From NCBI RefSeq assembly GCF_006970445.1, contig NZ_CP033877.1, forward strand, positions 2,736,750 to 2,800,749: a DNA stretch of 64,000 nucleotides. Direction: 5' to 3'. The notes under the pieces are model-generated. The model saw nothing but the letters and a program-made list of their open reading frames with translations, made no database searches and was not told the origin of the DNA. The position numbers were made by a program, and so were the translations under genes. Positions within the stretch are counted from its first letter, which is position 1, and each line of letters begins with the position of its first letter. This document shows positions 50,789 to 61,322 of this stretch, piece after piece. This DNA is from Stenotrophomonas maltophilia (GTDB lineage Bacteria > Pseudomonadota > Gammaproteobacteria > Xanthomonadales > Xanthomonadaceae).

Positions 50789-50851
50789 AACCCGCCAATC
50801 GCTTCGGCTGCCGTTTGTTCCCTCCCCTCACGGCTTCAGGATTGGCGGGTT
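50789..50851 (+). terminator. Long-loop hairpin after the phasin gene
   Basis: Perfect 12-bp stem AACCCGCCAATC / GATTGGCGGGTT with 39 intervening bases and TTTT after it. It may be the phasin terminator. The long loop and the TTGACA at 50774-50779 upstream also allow a small RNA, which I cannot confirm. Confidence 0.6.
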
Positions 50852-50979
50852 TTTCGTGCCCGCCATGCGCCGATCTGCGCGCTCCATCACGCTTCCTGTC
50901 AGGAACATCCTGACCCAGTCGGGCGCCGCGACCTTTACACTGTCGTTCTCCGCTTTCGCCCCTTCCGCCCCACTCCTGC

Positions 50980-51984
50980 ATGCTCCCTTGGATCCTGGCC
51001 CTGCTGTCGGCCCTGCTTACCTGTTCCCTGGCCGTTGTCTATCTGTGGTGGATCAAGCGGCGGCAGAAGGAGATGCAACTCGGCCTGCAGGCCCTGGCAG
51101 GCATGCATTGGCGCGAGTTCTCGGTCCTGGTCAAGCGCATGCTGCGCGAGCAGCGCGGCCTGCGTGAGCTGATCGATCCGACCGAAGATGCCCGCGAGCC
51201 GAGCAGCGACTTCCTGCTCAGCGATGGCCCCAACCAGTGGCTGGTGTCGTGCAAGCATGGCCTGGCCTACCGCATCGGCACCGCCGCAGTGAACGAGCTG
51301 GGCGCGGCCGCGCGCCTGGCCGGCGCCAAGGGCGGCGTGCTGCTGACCGAAGGCCGTATCGAGCGCGACGGCCGTGGCGCCGCCGAGAAGCAGGCCGTTG
51401 AGGTGTTGGACGGCCCACGCCTGTGGCCGCTGCTGCAGCCCTACCTGCCCGGCGACATCGAAGCGCGCGTACGCGCCAGTGCCCGGCACGAAGCGCTGCG
51501 CCGCATCGCCATCGCCGCACTGGGTTCGGCAACGCTGGGGCTGCTGGTCGGCCTGGGCCTGCAGGGCCTGCGTGTGGAAGAGGCCGCGCCGGTTGCTGCG
51601 GCGCCGCTGGTGACAACGCCTTCGGCCGCGCCTGCCGCCGAACCTGCCCCGATCGAAGCAGTCCCTGCGGCCGCCCCTGCTCCCGAAACTGCCGTCGCCC
51701 CGGCGACCGACGCGCGCAGCAACCCCAACCCGGATGCAGCCACCCTGGATCGCTACCAGGCCGATCTGGCCCGTGCCCTGGCTGGCAAGCCCGGCATCGC
51801 CAGCGGTGTCTGGCTGACCCGGCAGACGCTGGCGATCAACCGCACCGGCGAGCTGGAAAAGGTCTGGCCGCAGGTCTGCGAGGAAGTGCTGCACTACCCC
51901 GCCCTGCGCAACGTGCGCATCCAGCTCAATGCCCGCCCCGGCGTGGATGAGCCGGTGCGCTGGCGGCAGTGCGCTACGTATTGA
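50980..51984 (+). CDS. Membrane protein with Mrr-like restriction-endonuclease fold
   Basis: 334 aa. An N-terminal membrane helix (about 3-24), a cytoplasmic domain (about 43-135) resembling Mrr-type REase folds (MHWREFSVLVKRMLREQRG ... SDFLLSDGPNQWLVSCKHG ... AAVNELGAAARLAGAKGGVLLTEGRI), a second helix (about 175-197), a Pro/Ala-rich linker and a periplasmic domain (about 255-334, LARALAGKPGIASGVWLTRQTLAIN...). Asp77 and Lys92 fit the D-x(n)-(E/Q)-x-K pattern but Ser90 replaces the Glu/Gln, so catalysis is uncertain. Function unknown. Confidence 0.75.
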   Translation: MLPWILALLSALLTCSLAVVYLWWIKRRQKEMQLGLQALAGMHWREFSVLVKRMLREQRGLRELIDPTEDAREPSSDFLLSDGPNQWLVSCKHGLAYRIGTAAVNELGAAARLAGAKGGVLLTEGRIERDGRGAAEKQAVEVLDGPRLWPLLQPYLPGDIEARVRASARHEALRRIAIAALGSATLGLLVGLGLQGLRVEEAAPVAAAPLVTTPSAAPAAEPAPIEAVPAAAPAPETAVAPATDARSNPNPDAATLDRYQADLARALAGKPGIASGVWLTRQTLAINRTGELEKVWPQVCEEVLHYPALRNVRIQLNARPGVDEPVRWRQCATY

Positions 51985-51993
51985 TGGGGCAGC

Positions 51994-52063
51994 ATCCACG
52001 CATGGCGTGGATCTACTGAATCCCGATGCGCGACCCCTTGGTAGATCCACGCCACGCGTGGAT
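51994..52063. repeat. SMAG/REP inverted dimer (ATCCACGC type)
   Basis: Units at 51994-52016 (minus orientation) and 52041-52063 (plus orientation, GTAGATCCACGCCACGCGTGGAT), 24 bases apart. Same class as 41946-42035. Confidence 0.88.
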
Positions 52064-52070
52064 GGAACCC

Positions 52071-52799
52071 CTAGCGCGCCCCCGGCGCGAAGCGTGCGAC
52101 CAGGTCCCAGGCGTCGCCGAGGAACACCTGGCGCACGCGGGTGATCGGCTGTTCGCCGCGCCAGGTCAGGCGCTCGATCACCAGGCAGGCGGTACCGGGC
52201 TTCACGTCCAGCAGCTTGGCGGTGGCGGTATCCGCGCCCCAGGCGCTGATGCGGTGCTGGGCACGGGTCCACGACACGTTCTGCAGCAGCCAGCTGCCCG
52301 GCGCGGTGGTGCTGAAATCGACCTCCAGCACCTCGGGCACGCCCACCGGGCTGATCAGGCGATGCTCCAGTGCCAGCGGACGGCCGTCGGCCAGGTGCAG
52401 GCAGCGCATCGCCAGCAGCATTTCGCTGCCGGCCAGCTCCACTTCGCCGGCATTGCCGGCATCGGCCAGGCGCAGCTCGCGCTGCAGCAGGCGATAGGCG
52501 TACTGATGGCCGCGCGAGCCGACCTCCATCGCGATATCGGGAATCTCCAGCGCCACCTGTTCCAGGTGCGGCGGCTGCCGCGCCACGAATGAACCGGCGC
52601 GACGGCGGCGTTCGATCATGCCGCTCTCGGCCAGTGCAGTCAGCACCTTGTTCACCGTCATCCGCGAGCAGCCGTACTGCTCCATCAGCTCGTGCTCGTA
52701 CGGAATCCGGAAGCCCGGCGCCCACTCTCCACTGAGGATGCGGCTTTCCAGATCGCTGCGGATACGCTGGTTGAGCGTGGCGGACTTGCTGGCCTTCAC
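52071..52799 (-). CDS. hutC: HutC, GntR/UTRA repressor of histidine utilisation
   Basis: 242-aa repressor; starts at a GTG (52799), because no ATG is available near the family N-terminus. HTH of GntR type: LNQRIRSDLESRILSGEWAPGFRIPYEHELMEQYGCSRMTVNKVL (about 9-53). The UTRA effector domain follows and would bind urocanate. It lies downstream of hutF on the same strand, 28 bases after hutF's stop, and should bind the operator between hutF and hutI. Confidence 0.93.
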   Translation of the reverse strand: MKASKSATLNQRIRSDLESRILSGEWAPGFRIPYEHELMEQYGCSRMTVNKVLTALAESGMIERRRRAGSFVARQPPHLEQVALEIPDIAMEVGSRGHQYAYRLLQRELRLADAGNAGEVELAGSEMLLAMRCLHLADGRPLALEHRLISPVGVPEVLEVDFSTTAPGSWLLQNVSWTRAQHRISAWGADTATAKLLDVKPGTACLVIERLTWRGEQPITRVRQVFLGDAWDLVARFAPGAR

Positions 52800-52827
52800 G
52801 TAATGGGGTCTCGGTAGCGGGAGGCGA

Positions 52828-54198
52828 TCAGCCCAGCACGCCTCGCAGGGCGGCGGCGAAGGCGGTGGTGATCGCCTCGCGCTGCAGGTGGCGGCCCTCG
52901 GCCACGCATTGGCGGCCATGGCGCCAGACCGATCGCAGCGCGCCATTACGTGCGGCGAACACCCAGCTGTCAAGCCATGCGTCATCCTGTCGCGCCTGCA
53001 GCGCCGGGTGTGCGGCATCCAGTTCGACCAGATCGGCACTGGCGCCGACCTGCAGGCCAGCGGCCACGCCCAGCGCCTGTGCGCCACCGTGCAGTGCGCC
53101 TTCGAACAGGAAGCGACCGGTGCTGCGGGTGGCATCCGGCGCCAGCACGTTGCGACCGCGCAGGGTCAGCCGCTGGCCGTATTCAAGCAGGCGCAGTTCT
53201 TCAGCTGCAACGATCAGCACATTGGAATCGGAACCGACACCGAAGCGCCCGCCCTCGCGGGCGAACGCCTGCATCGGGAACAGGCCATCACCCAGGTTGG
53301 CCTCGGTGATCGGGCACAGGCCGGCCACGGCCTGGCTGGCCACGATGGCCGCGCGCTCGTCATCGGTGATGTGGGTGGCATGCACCAGGCACCAGCGCGC
53401 ATCGACCGCTGCGTGGTTGTACAGCCACTGTACCGGGCGCTGGCCACTCCAGGCCAGGCAGGCCTCGACTTCGCGCACCTGCTCGGCGATATGGATGTGT
53501 ACCGGGCCATCCGTCAGCGGCAGCAGGGCGCTCAGCTCCTCACCCGTGACCGCACGCAGGCTGTGCGGTGCGATGCCGAGCACCGCGTCGGGCAGCGCGG
53601 CCAATGCCGGCTTCGCGGCATCCAGCAGCTGCGCGAAACCGTCCACATCGTGGATCAGGCGACGCTGCGCTGGATTCGGCGGCGCCCCGCCGAAATCGGC
53701 ATGTGCATAGAACACCGGCAGCAGGGTCAGGCCGATACCGGTCTGGTCGGCGGCGGCGGCAATCCGTGCACTCATCTCGGCGCGGTTGGCATAGGCGCGA
53801 CCATCGGCGTCGTGGTGCAGGTAATGGAATTCGCCGACGCGGGTGAAGCCGCTTTCCAGCATTTCCATGTAGGCCTGGGCGGCGATGGCCTGCACCGCGT
53901 CGGGGCGCAGATGGGCCAGGAAGCGATACATCAGCTCGCGCCAGCTCCAGAAGCTGTCACCGTCACCGCCGCCGATCTCGGTCAGCCCGGCCATGCCGCG
54001 CTGGAAGGCGTGGCTGTGCAGGTTGGGCAGGCCCGGCACCAGGATGCCGACCCGGGTGTCGCCGTGCTGGACGCCCTGCCCCGCGCTGATCGCCGAGATG
54101 CGGCCATCCTGCACCTGCAGGCGGACGTCACGGGCCCAGCCATCGGCCAGCAGGGCGTGGGCGGCATGGAAACAGTGCGGGGAACGCGAATCGGACAT
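52828..54198 (-). CDS. hutF: Formimidoylglutamate deiminase
   Basis: Converts N-formimino-L-glutamate to N-formyl-L-glutamate and ammonia, feeding HutG. 456 aa, amidohydrolase fold. Metal site HSH in LPNLHSHAFQRGMAGL (about residue 60), GEFHYLHHD, IHIAEQVREVEAC, and a late Asp (GSDSNV). It diverges from hutI; the shared promoter region carries the HutC operator. The following hutC is in the same unit. Confidence 0.95.
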   Translation of the reverse strand: MSDSRSPHCFHAAHALLADGWARDVRLQVQDGRISAISAGQGVQHGDTRVGILVPGLPNLHSHAFQRGMAGLTEIGGGDGDSFWSWRELMYRFLAHLRPDAVQAIAAQAYMEMLESGFTRVGEFHYLHHDADGRAYANRAEMSARIAAAADQTGIGLTLLPVFYAHADFGGAPPNPAQRRLIHDVDGFAQLLDAAKPALAALPDAVLGIAPHSLRAVTGEELSALLPLTDGPVHIHIAEQVREVEACLAWSGQRPVQWLYNHAAVDARWCLVHATHITDDERAAIVASQAVAGLCPITEANLGDGLFPMQAFAREGGRFGVGSDSNVLIVAAEELRLLEYGQRLTLRGRNVLAPDATRSTGRFLFEGALHGGAQALGVAAGLQVGASADLVELDAAHPALQARQDDAWLDSWVFAARNGALRSVWRHGRQCVAEGRHLQREAITTAFAAALRGVLG

Positions 54199-54223
54199 GG
54201 CTGGACAACCCGAAATGGACGCC

Positions 54224-54242
54224 TATATTGTATAGACATATA
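54224..54242. promoter_or_regulatory. HutC operator (TATATTGTATAGACATATA)
   Basis: Near-palindrome in the 58-base gap between hutF (minus) and hutI (plus). Its core TTGTATAGACA equals the HutC binding core known from enteric and pseudomonad hut promoters, so one site can repress both divergent units until urocanate is present. Confidence 0.85.
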
Positions 54243-54265
54243 AGCACAGCCGCGTTGTGGATGCC

Positions 54266-55489
54266 ATGCACGTCGATACCCTCTGGTCCAACGTTCACCT
54301 GATCACCCTCGATGGCGAAGGGCTGGGTGTCATCCGCGATGGCGTGCTGGCCTGCGCCGGCAGCCGCATCGTCCATGTCGGGCCAGCCGGCAGCGACGCC
54401 CACCTGCAGCCGACCACCCGCATCGACGGCGAAGGCCGCTGGATCTCGCCGGGCCTGATCGACTGCCACACCCACCTGGTCTACGCCGGCAACCGCGCCA
54501 ACGAGTTCGAGCAGCGCCTGCAGGGCGTCAGCTATGCCGACATCGCCCGTGCCGGCGGCGGCATCGTCTCCACCGTGCGCGCCACCCGCGCCGCCACGCC
54601 GGAACAGCTGGCCCGCGAAAGCCGGCCGCGCCTGCTGGCGATGCGCGCCGAGGGCGTGACCACGCTCGAGATCAAGTCCGGCTACGGCCTGACCCTGCCC
54701 GACGAACGCAAGCAGCTGCAGGTGGCGCGTGCGCTGGGCGAGGAATGCCGGGTCAACGTGGTGACCACCTTCCTCGGTGCACACGCGATTCCGCCTGGCC
54801 GCCAGGCACAGGAGTACACCGATGAGGTGTGCGAGGTGATGATTCCGGCCATCGCCGCCGAAGGCCTGGCCGAAGCGGTGGATGTGTTCTGCGAGAACAT
54901 CGCGTTCTCACCGGCGCAGGCACGGCAGGTTTTCGAAGCCGCACGCGCGCACGGACTGGCGATCAAGATCCACGCCGAGCAGCTGAGCAACCAGCATGGC
55001 GCCGAACTGGCGGCCAGCTTCGGCGCACTCTCGGCCGACCATATCGAACACCTGGATGACGCCGGCATCGCCGCGATGGCAGCGGCCGGCACTGTCGCCG
55101 TGCTGCTGCCCGGTGCCTTCTATTTCACCCGCGATACCACCCTGCCGCCGATCGCCGCGCTGCGTGCGGCCGGCGTGCCACTGGCGCTGGCCACCGACAG
55201 CAACCCGGGCACCTCGCCGCTGACCAGCCCGCTGCTGGCGATGAACATGGGCGCGACCCTGTTCCGCCTGACCGTGGATGAGTGCATCGCCGGCTTCACC
55301 CGTGAAGCGGCGCGCGCGCTGGGTCATGGCGAGCGCATCGGCCGCCTGGCCGTAGGCCTGGACTGCGACCTGGCGATCTGGGACATCGACGCCCCCGCTG
55401 ACCTGGTCTATCGCATTGGATTCAACCCGCTGCACGCGCGCGTGGTGCGCGGACAGCCCGACCTGCCTGCCTCCTGGAGCAACACATGA
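54266..55489 (+). CDS. hutI: Imidazolonepropionase
   Basis: Third enzyme of histidine breakdown: hydrolyses 4-imidazolone-5-propionate to N-formimino-glutamate. 407 aa from the ATG at 54266; an in-frame GTG at 54257 is an alternative. Metal-binding [13 protein letters not shown] (His-x-His), [16 protein letters not shown] and the final DSNPGTSP (catalytic Asp) are intact. First gene of the hutI-hutH-hutG-hutU operon; its stop overlaps hutH by 4 bases. Confidence 0.95.
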   Translation: MHVDTLWSNVHLITLDGEGLGVIRDGVLACAGSRIVHVGPAGSDAHLQPTTRIDGEGRWISPGLIDCHTHLVYAGNRANEFEQRLQGVSYADIARAGGGIVSTVRATRAATPEQLARESRPRLLAMRAEGVTTLEIKSGYGLTLPDERKQLQVARALGEECRVNVVTTFLGAHAIPPGRQAQEYTDEVCEVMIPAIAAEGLAEAVDVFCENIAFSPAQARQVFEAARAHGLAIKIHAEQLSNQHGAELAASFGALSADHIEHLDDAGIAAMAAAGTVAVLLPGAFYFTRDTTLPPIAALRAAGVPLALATDSNPGTSPLTSPLLAMNMGATLFRLTVDECIAGFTREAARALGHGERIGRLAVGLDCDLAIWDIDAPADLVYRIGFNPLHARVVRGQPDLPASWSNT

Positions 55490-57027
55490 GCAACACCCTG
55501 GTTCTTCGCCCCGGCCATGTCACTCTCGCCCAGTGGCGGCAGGTCTATCGCGGTGCGCCGCTTGCACTGGACCCGGCCGCGCTGCCGGTGGTGCGCGCCA
55601 GTGCTGCGACGGTCGCCGCGATCGTCGCCAAGGGCGCACCGGTGTATGGCATCAACACCGGCTTCGGCAAGCTGGCCAGCGTGCGCATCGAGCGCGAAGA
55701 CCTGGCCACCCTGCAGCGGAACATCGTGCTCTCGCATGCCGCCGGCGTGGGCGAGCCGATGCCGGCCAGCGTGGTGCGCCTGATGATGGCACTGAAGCTG
55801 GTCAGCCTCGCGCAGGGGGCTTCGGGCATCCGCGAGGAAACCCTGCTGCTGCTCGAAGCGATGCTGGTCAAGGGCGTGCTGCCGGTGGTGCCCGCGCAGG
55901 GCTCGGTGGGTGCCTCGGGCGATCTGGCGCCGCTCTCGCACCTGGCCAGCGTGATGCTCGGCGTGGGCGAAGCCTTCATGGGTGACGAGCGCCTGCCGGC
56001 GGTCGATGCGCTGGCACGTGCCGGCCTGCAGCCGATCGAACTGGGCGCGAAAGAAGGCCTGGCGCTGCTCAACGGCACCCAGTTCTCCACCGCCTATGCG
56101 CTGGCGGGCCTGTTCGAGATCGAGACCGTGTTCCAGGCCGCGCTGGTCACCGGCGCGCTGTCAGTGGAAGCGGCCAAGGGTTCCGACACGCCGTTCGACC
56201 CGCGCATCCACGCCATCCGCGGCCAGCGCGGGCAGATCGCCACCGCCGCCACCCTGCGCACGCTGATGCAGGGCTCGGACATCCGCGAGTCGCATCGCGA
56301 CAACGACGTGCGCGTGCAGGACCCATACTGCCTGCGCTGCCAGCCGCAGGTGATGGGCGCGGCGCTGGACATCCTGCGCCAGGCCGCGACCACGCTGGAA
56401 ATCGAAGCCAACGGCGTGTCCGACAATCCGCTGGTGTTCACCGATACCGGCGAAGCACTGTCCGGTGGCAACTTCCATGCCGAGCCGGTGGCCTTTGCCG
56501 CCGACATGCTGGCGATGGCGGTGTGCGAGATCGGTTCGATCAGCGAGCGACGCCTGGCGATGCTGGTGGACCCGGCGCTGTCCGGCCTGCCGGCATTCCT
56601 GACCCCGCGTCCCGGTTTGAATTCCGGCTTCATGATTCCGCAGGTGACCGCCGCCGCGCTGGTCTCGGAAAACAAGCAGCGCGCCTACCCGGCCAGCGTC
56701 GACTCGATCCCGACCTCGGCCAACCAGGAAGACCATGTGTCGATGGCCGCGCACGGGGCGCGCCGCTTGATGCAGATGGCCGAGAACGCGGCCAACGTGA
56801 TCGGCATCGAACTGCTGGCCGCTGCGCAGGGCTGCGACTTCCACGCCCCACTGCGCTCCAGCGCCGCGCTGGAAACCGTGCGCGCCACCCTGCGTGCGCA
56901 GGTGCCGACGCTGGAAGAAGACCGCTACTTCCATCCGGACATGGTGACCGCCACCCATCTGGTGCGCAGTGGCGCGCTGGCGCAGGGCCTGACCGACCTG
57001 CTGCCAACCGTGGAACCGCAGGCATGA
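55486..57027 (+). CDS. hutH: Histidine ammonia-lyase
   Basis: First enzyme: histidine to trans-urocanate and ammonia, through an autocatalytic MIO group. 513 aa. The MIO triad is Ala143-Ser144-Gly145 in [14 protein letters not shown]. The active-site Tyr of NTGFGKL (57-63) is replaced in position by Phe as in the family (TGFG). Overlaps hutI and hutG by 4 bases each. Confidence 0.97.
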   Translation: MSNTLVLRPGHVTLAQWRQVYRGAPLALDPAALPVVRASAATVAAIVAKGAPVYGINTGFGKLASVRIEREDLATLQRNIVLSHAAGVGEPMPASVVRLMMALKLVSLAQGASGIREETLLLLEAMLVKGVLPVVPAQGSVGASGDLAPLSHLASVMLGVGEAFMGDERLPAVDALARAGLQPIELGAKEGLALLNGTQFSTAYALAGLFEIETVFQAALVTGALSVEAAKGSDTPFDPRIHAIRGQRGQIATAATLRTLMQGSDIRESHRDNDVRVQDPYCLRCQPQVMGAALDILRQAATTLEIEANGVSDNPLVFTDTGEALSGGNFHAEPVAFAADMLAMAVCEIGSISERRLAMLVDPALSGLPAFLTPRPGLNSGFMIPQVTAAALVSENKQRAYPASVDSIPTSANQEDHVSMAAHGARRLMQMAENAANVIGIELLAAAQGCDFHAPLRSSAALETVRATLRAQVPTLEEDRYFHPDMVTATHLVRSGALAQGLTDLLPTVEPQA

Positions 57028-57874
57028 ATACCCATCCCGAATGGCTGACGGTGCACGAGGGCGACGCCCCCCTCATCGTCAGCTTCCCGCATACCGGCAG
57101 CGAGCTGCCGCACGACCTGATCGGCGACTACCACTCGCCGTGGCTGGCACGCCGCGACGCCGACTGGTGGGTGCACGAGCTGTACGACTTCGTGCGCGGC
57201 ATGGGCGCGACCACGGTGCGCTCGGCGATCTCACGTTCGGTGATCGACCTCAATCGCGACCCCAGCGGCGTGTCGCTGTACCCGGGCCAGAACACCACCG
57301 GCCTGTGCCCGCTGACGACCTTCGACAACCAGCCGCTGTACCACGCCGGGCGCGAACCGGATGACGCGGAAATCGCCCGTCGCCGCGACACGTATTTCCT
57401 GCCTTACCACGATGCGCTGGCTTCGCAGATCACGCGCCTGCGCGCACGCCACGGCACCGTGGTGGTCTACGACGCGCACTCGATCCGCTCGCATATCCCG
57501 CACCTGTTCGACGGTGAGCTGCCGCAGTTCAACCTGGGCACCGCCGGTCCCTCGGGTGCGCCGGACACCTCCTGCGACAACGCCCTGAGCGATGTGGTTG
57601 AAAACCTGCTGAAGATCAGCGGCATGAGCCAGGTGCGCAACGGCCGTTTCAAGGGGGGCTGGATCACCCGCCACTACAGCAACATCGCCGGCGGCGTGCA
57701 CAGCCTGCAGATGGAGCTGGCCTGCCGTGGCTACATGCACGAACCCCTGCCGGACCAGGTGGACGAACACAGCTGGCCCACCCCGCTCGACCCCGACCAC
57801 GCCGCACCGCTGCGCCACACCCTGGCGCAGGTGCTCAACGCCTGCCTTGAATTCGCTACGAACCGGAGCGCCGC

Positions 57875-57878
<4 letters not shown>
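57024..57878 (+). CDS. hutG: N-formylglutamate deformylase
   Basis: Hydrolyses N-formyl-L-glutamate to glutamate and formate, the last step of the HutF/HutG route. 284 aa. Start ATG 57024 overlaps the hutH stop by 4 bases. Family marks: [13 protein letters not shown] (20-32), [14 protein letters not shown] (Asp-x-His), and [22 protein letters not shown]. It overlaps hutU by 4 bases. Confidence 0.95.
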
Positions 57879-59542
<1,664 letters not shown>

Positions 59543-59550
59543 TCGCAGGG

Positions 59551-59608
59551 GTGCCGGCCAGCGGCCGGCACTACCGGAAACGTGTGGTAGTGCCGGCCGC
59601 TGGCCGGC
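59551..59608. repeat. SMAG/REP inverted dimer (GTAGTGCCGGCC type)
   Basis: Units at 59551-59574 (minus orientation) and 59587-59608 (plus orientation), 12 bases apart. Same class as 48878-48947. Located after hutU. Confidence 0.88.
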
Positions 59609-59691
59609 TCTCCCTGATGCGGGAATCGGCGCCCTTGACCCGCTCTTCCGTCGTGACCAACATGCGCCATCACCGCTGATGGATCACCGCG

Positions 59692-61128
59692 ATGTACCGC
59701 ACCCTTGCTGCCGCATTGCTCTGCGCCCTCTTCGCCGTTCCGATCGCTTCGGCGCGTGAGTCCCCCGGCGATCTTTCCAATCAGCTCGACACCCAGCTGC
59801 AGGCCAACCGCGAACGCTACGGCATCGCCGGGCAAGCGGTGCTGGTCGCGCACAATGGCCAGGTGCTCTACCAGGGCGCCAGCGGCGAGCGCGACCCGGC
59901 CACGCATGCACCGGCCACCGTCGATACCATCTTCGCCGCGCAATCGATGGCCAAGCTGCTGACCAGCACGCTGGTGATGCAACTGGTGGACCAGAGCAAG
60001 GTGGATCTGGACGCGCCGGCCAGCCGTTATGTGCCGGACCTGCCTGCAGCCTGGCAGGCGATCCACGTACGCGATTTCCTCAACCACAGCTCGGGTATCG
60101 GCGAGTACTACGACCGGGTGGACAACCGCTGGGTGAGCAAGGGCTACCCCGGTGTGGCGCCCGACCTTGCAGCTGCGCTGAAGGTGGCTGCGGCGGCGCC
60201 GATGCAGTTCGCCACCGGCAGCCGCGTGCAGTACACGCAGGCCAACTACCTGGTGCTGACCGCCTTGCTGGAAGCGCATTACCGCAAGCCCTACCCGGCC
60301 ATTGCGCGCGAACGCATCCTGCAACCGCTGAAGATGACCAGTACCTCATGGGGCGTCACCAGCGTGCCAGCCACGCGCGCGGCGGTGCCTTACATCGGCA
60401 AGGACGGCCAACTGCAGCCGGCCAATGAAGATCCCTGGCCGGACTACGGCTGGGGCCATGCCGATCTGCAGACCACCGTGGGTGACATGAACCGCTTCCT
60501 GCAGGCGCTGGCGACCGGCAAGCTGCTGCGCACGGCGACCCTGGAAAAACTCTGGCAGCCGCAGAAACTGGCCGGCGGCGGCAGCAATTTCTTCTCCACG
60601 GGCTGGGACACCACCCGCAGCGACGGCTACACCCAGGTCGGCCACGATGGTGGCACCCGTGTACGTGCGCGGCTGGCGTACAAGGGCACCCTGGCCAGCG
60701 ACTACTGGGTGTTCGTGTACCTGACCAACGGCAGCGCCCGCAATGTGTGGTCGAGCACACTGGTGGAGAGCACGATGGCGGCGGCCGCGCCGCAGGAGTT
60801 TCCGCATGCGGTGCTGACCGAGCGGCTGATCGCGTATGCGCTGGATGATGATGCAGGCGCTGCGCAGGCGATGCGCGCCGGCTTGCGCGATGACAACAGG
60901 GTGACCGGCAGCGAGCTGGAACGTGCGATCAACGCCAGTGGCTATGCCATCCGCGAGAGTCTGGGTGCCGGCAAGGCGCTGAAGGTGTTCACGCTCAACA
61001 CCGAGCTGTATCCCGGTTCGGCCAACGCATGGGACAGCCTGGCCGAATGCCATGCAGCACTGGGTGAGAAGGAAGCGGCTGATCGGCTATACGCGAAGGC
61101 CAAGGCGCTGGCGAAGCCTTCGCCGTAA
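59692..61128 (+). CDS. Secreted beta-lactamase-fold serine hydrolase
   Basis: 478-aa protein of the class C beta-lactamase/DD-peptidase/esterase fold with a signal peptide (about 1-21). The SxxK motif is Ser85-Met-Ala-Lys88 (FAAQSMAKLLTS). The second motif, normally Y-x-N, reads YTQ (181-183), an odd substitution; the third, HxG, is intact (GHDGGT). The C-terminal 130 residues after the hydrolase fold contain a TPR-like repeat (ELYPGSANAWDSLAECHAALGEKEAADRLYAKAKAL). Likely a periplasmic peptidase or esterase; not clearly an antibiotic-hydrolysing enzyme. Confidence 0.85.
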   Translation: MYRTLAAALLCALFAVPIASARESPGDLSNQLDTQLQANRERYGIAGQAVLVAHNGQVLYQGASGERDPATHAPATVDTIFAAQSMAKLLTSTLVMQLVDQSKVDLDAPASRYVPDLPAAWQAIHVRDFLNHSSGIGEYYDRVDNRWVSKGYPGVAPDLAAALKVAAAAPMQFATGSRVQYTQANYLVLTALLEAHYRKPYPAIARERILQPLKMTSTSWGVTSVPATRAAVPYIGKDGQLQPANEDPWPDYGWGHADLQTTVGDMNRFLQALATGKLLRTATLEKLWQPQKLAGGGSNFFSTGWDTTRSDGYTQVGHDGGTRVRARLAYKGTLASDYWVFVYLTNGSARNVWSSTLVESTMAAAAPQEFPHAVLTERLIAYALDDDAGAAQAMRAGLRDDNRVTGSELERAINASGYAIRESLGAGKALKVFTLNTELYPGSANAWDSLAECHAALGEKEAADRLYAKAKALAKPSP

Positions 61129-61136
61129 ACCCTGCT

Positions 61137-61225
61137 GTAGAGCCGAGCCCATGCTCGGCTGCTCTTCGTGGCGATCGCAGAGAACCCGCGCTGCGCGCGA
61201 TAGCCGAGCATGGGCTCGGCTCTAC
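61137..61225. repeat. SMAG/REP inverted dimer (GTAGAGCCGAGC type)
   Basis: GTAGAGCCGAGCCCATGCTCGGCT at 61137-61160 and its inverse at 61202-61225, 41 bases apart. Located between the serine hydrolase and the TonB-dependent receptor. It is the rightmost copy I find. Confidence 0.88.
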
Positions 61226-61322
61226 AGGGCCACCACAGGTGGCCATACGCAGGTGGAGGGTGACGTGGGGGCCACCGACCTGTTAACTTGCGCGCCACTT
61301 TCGTGGTTTACAGCATTTCCGC

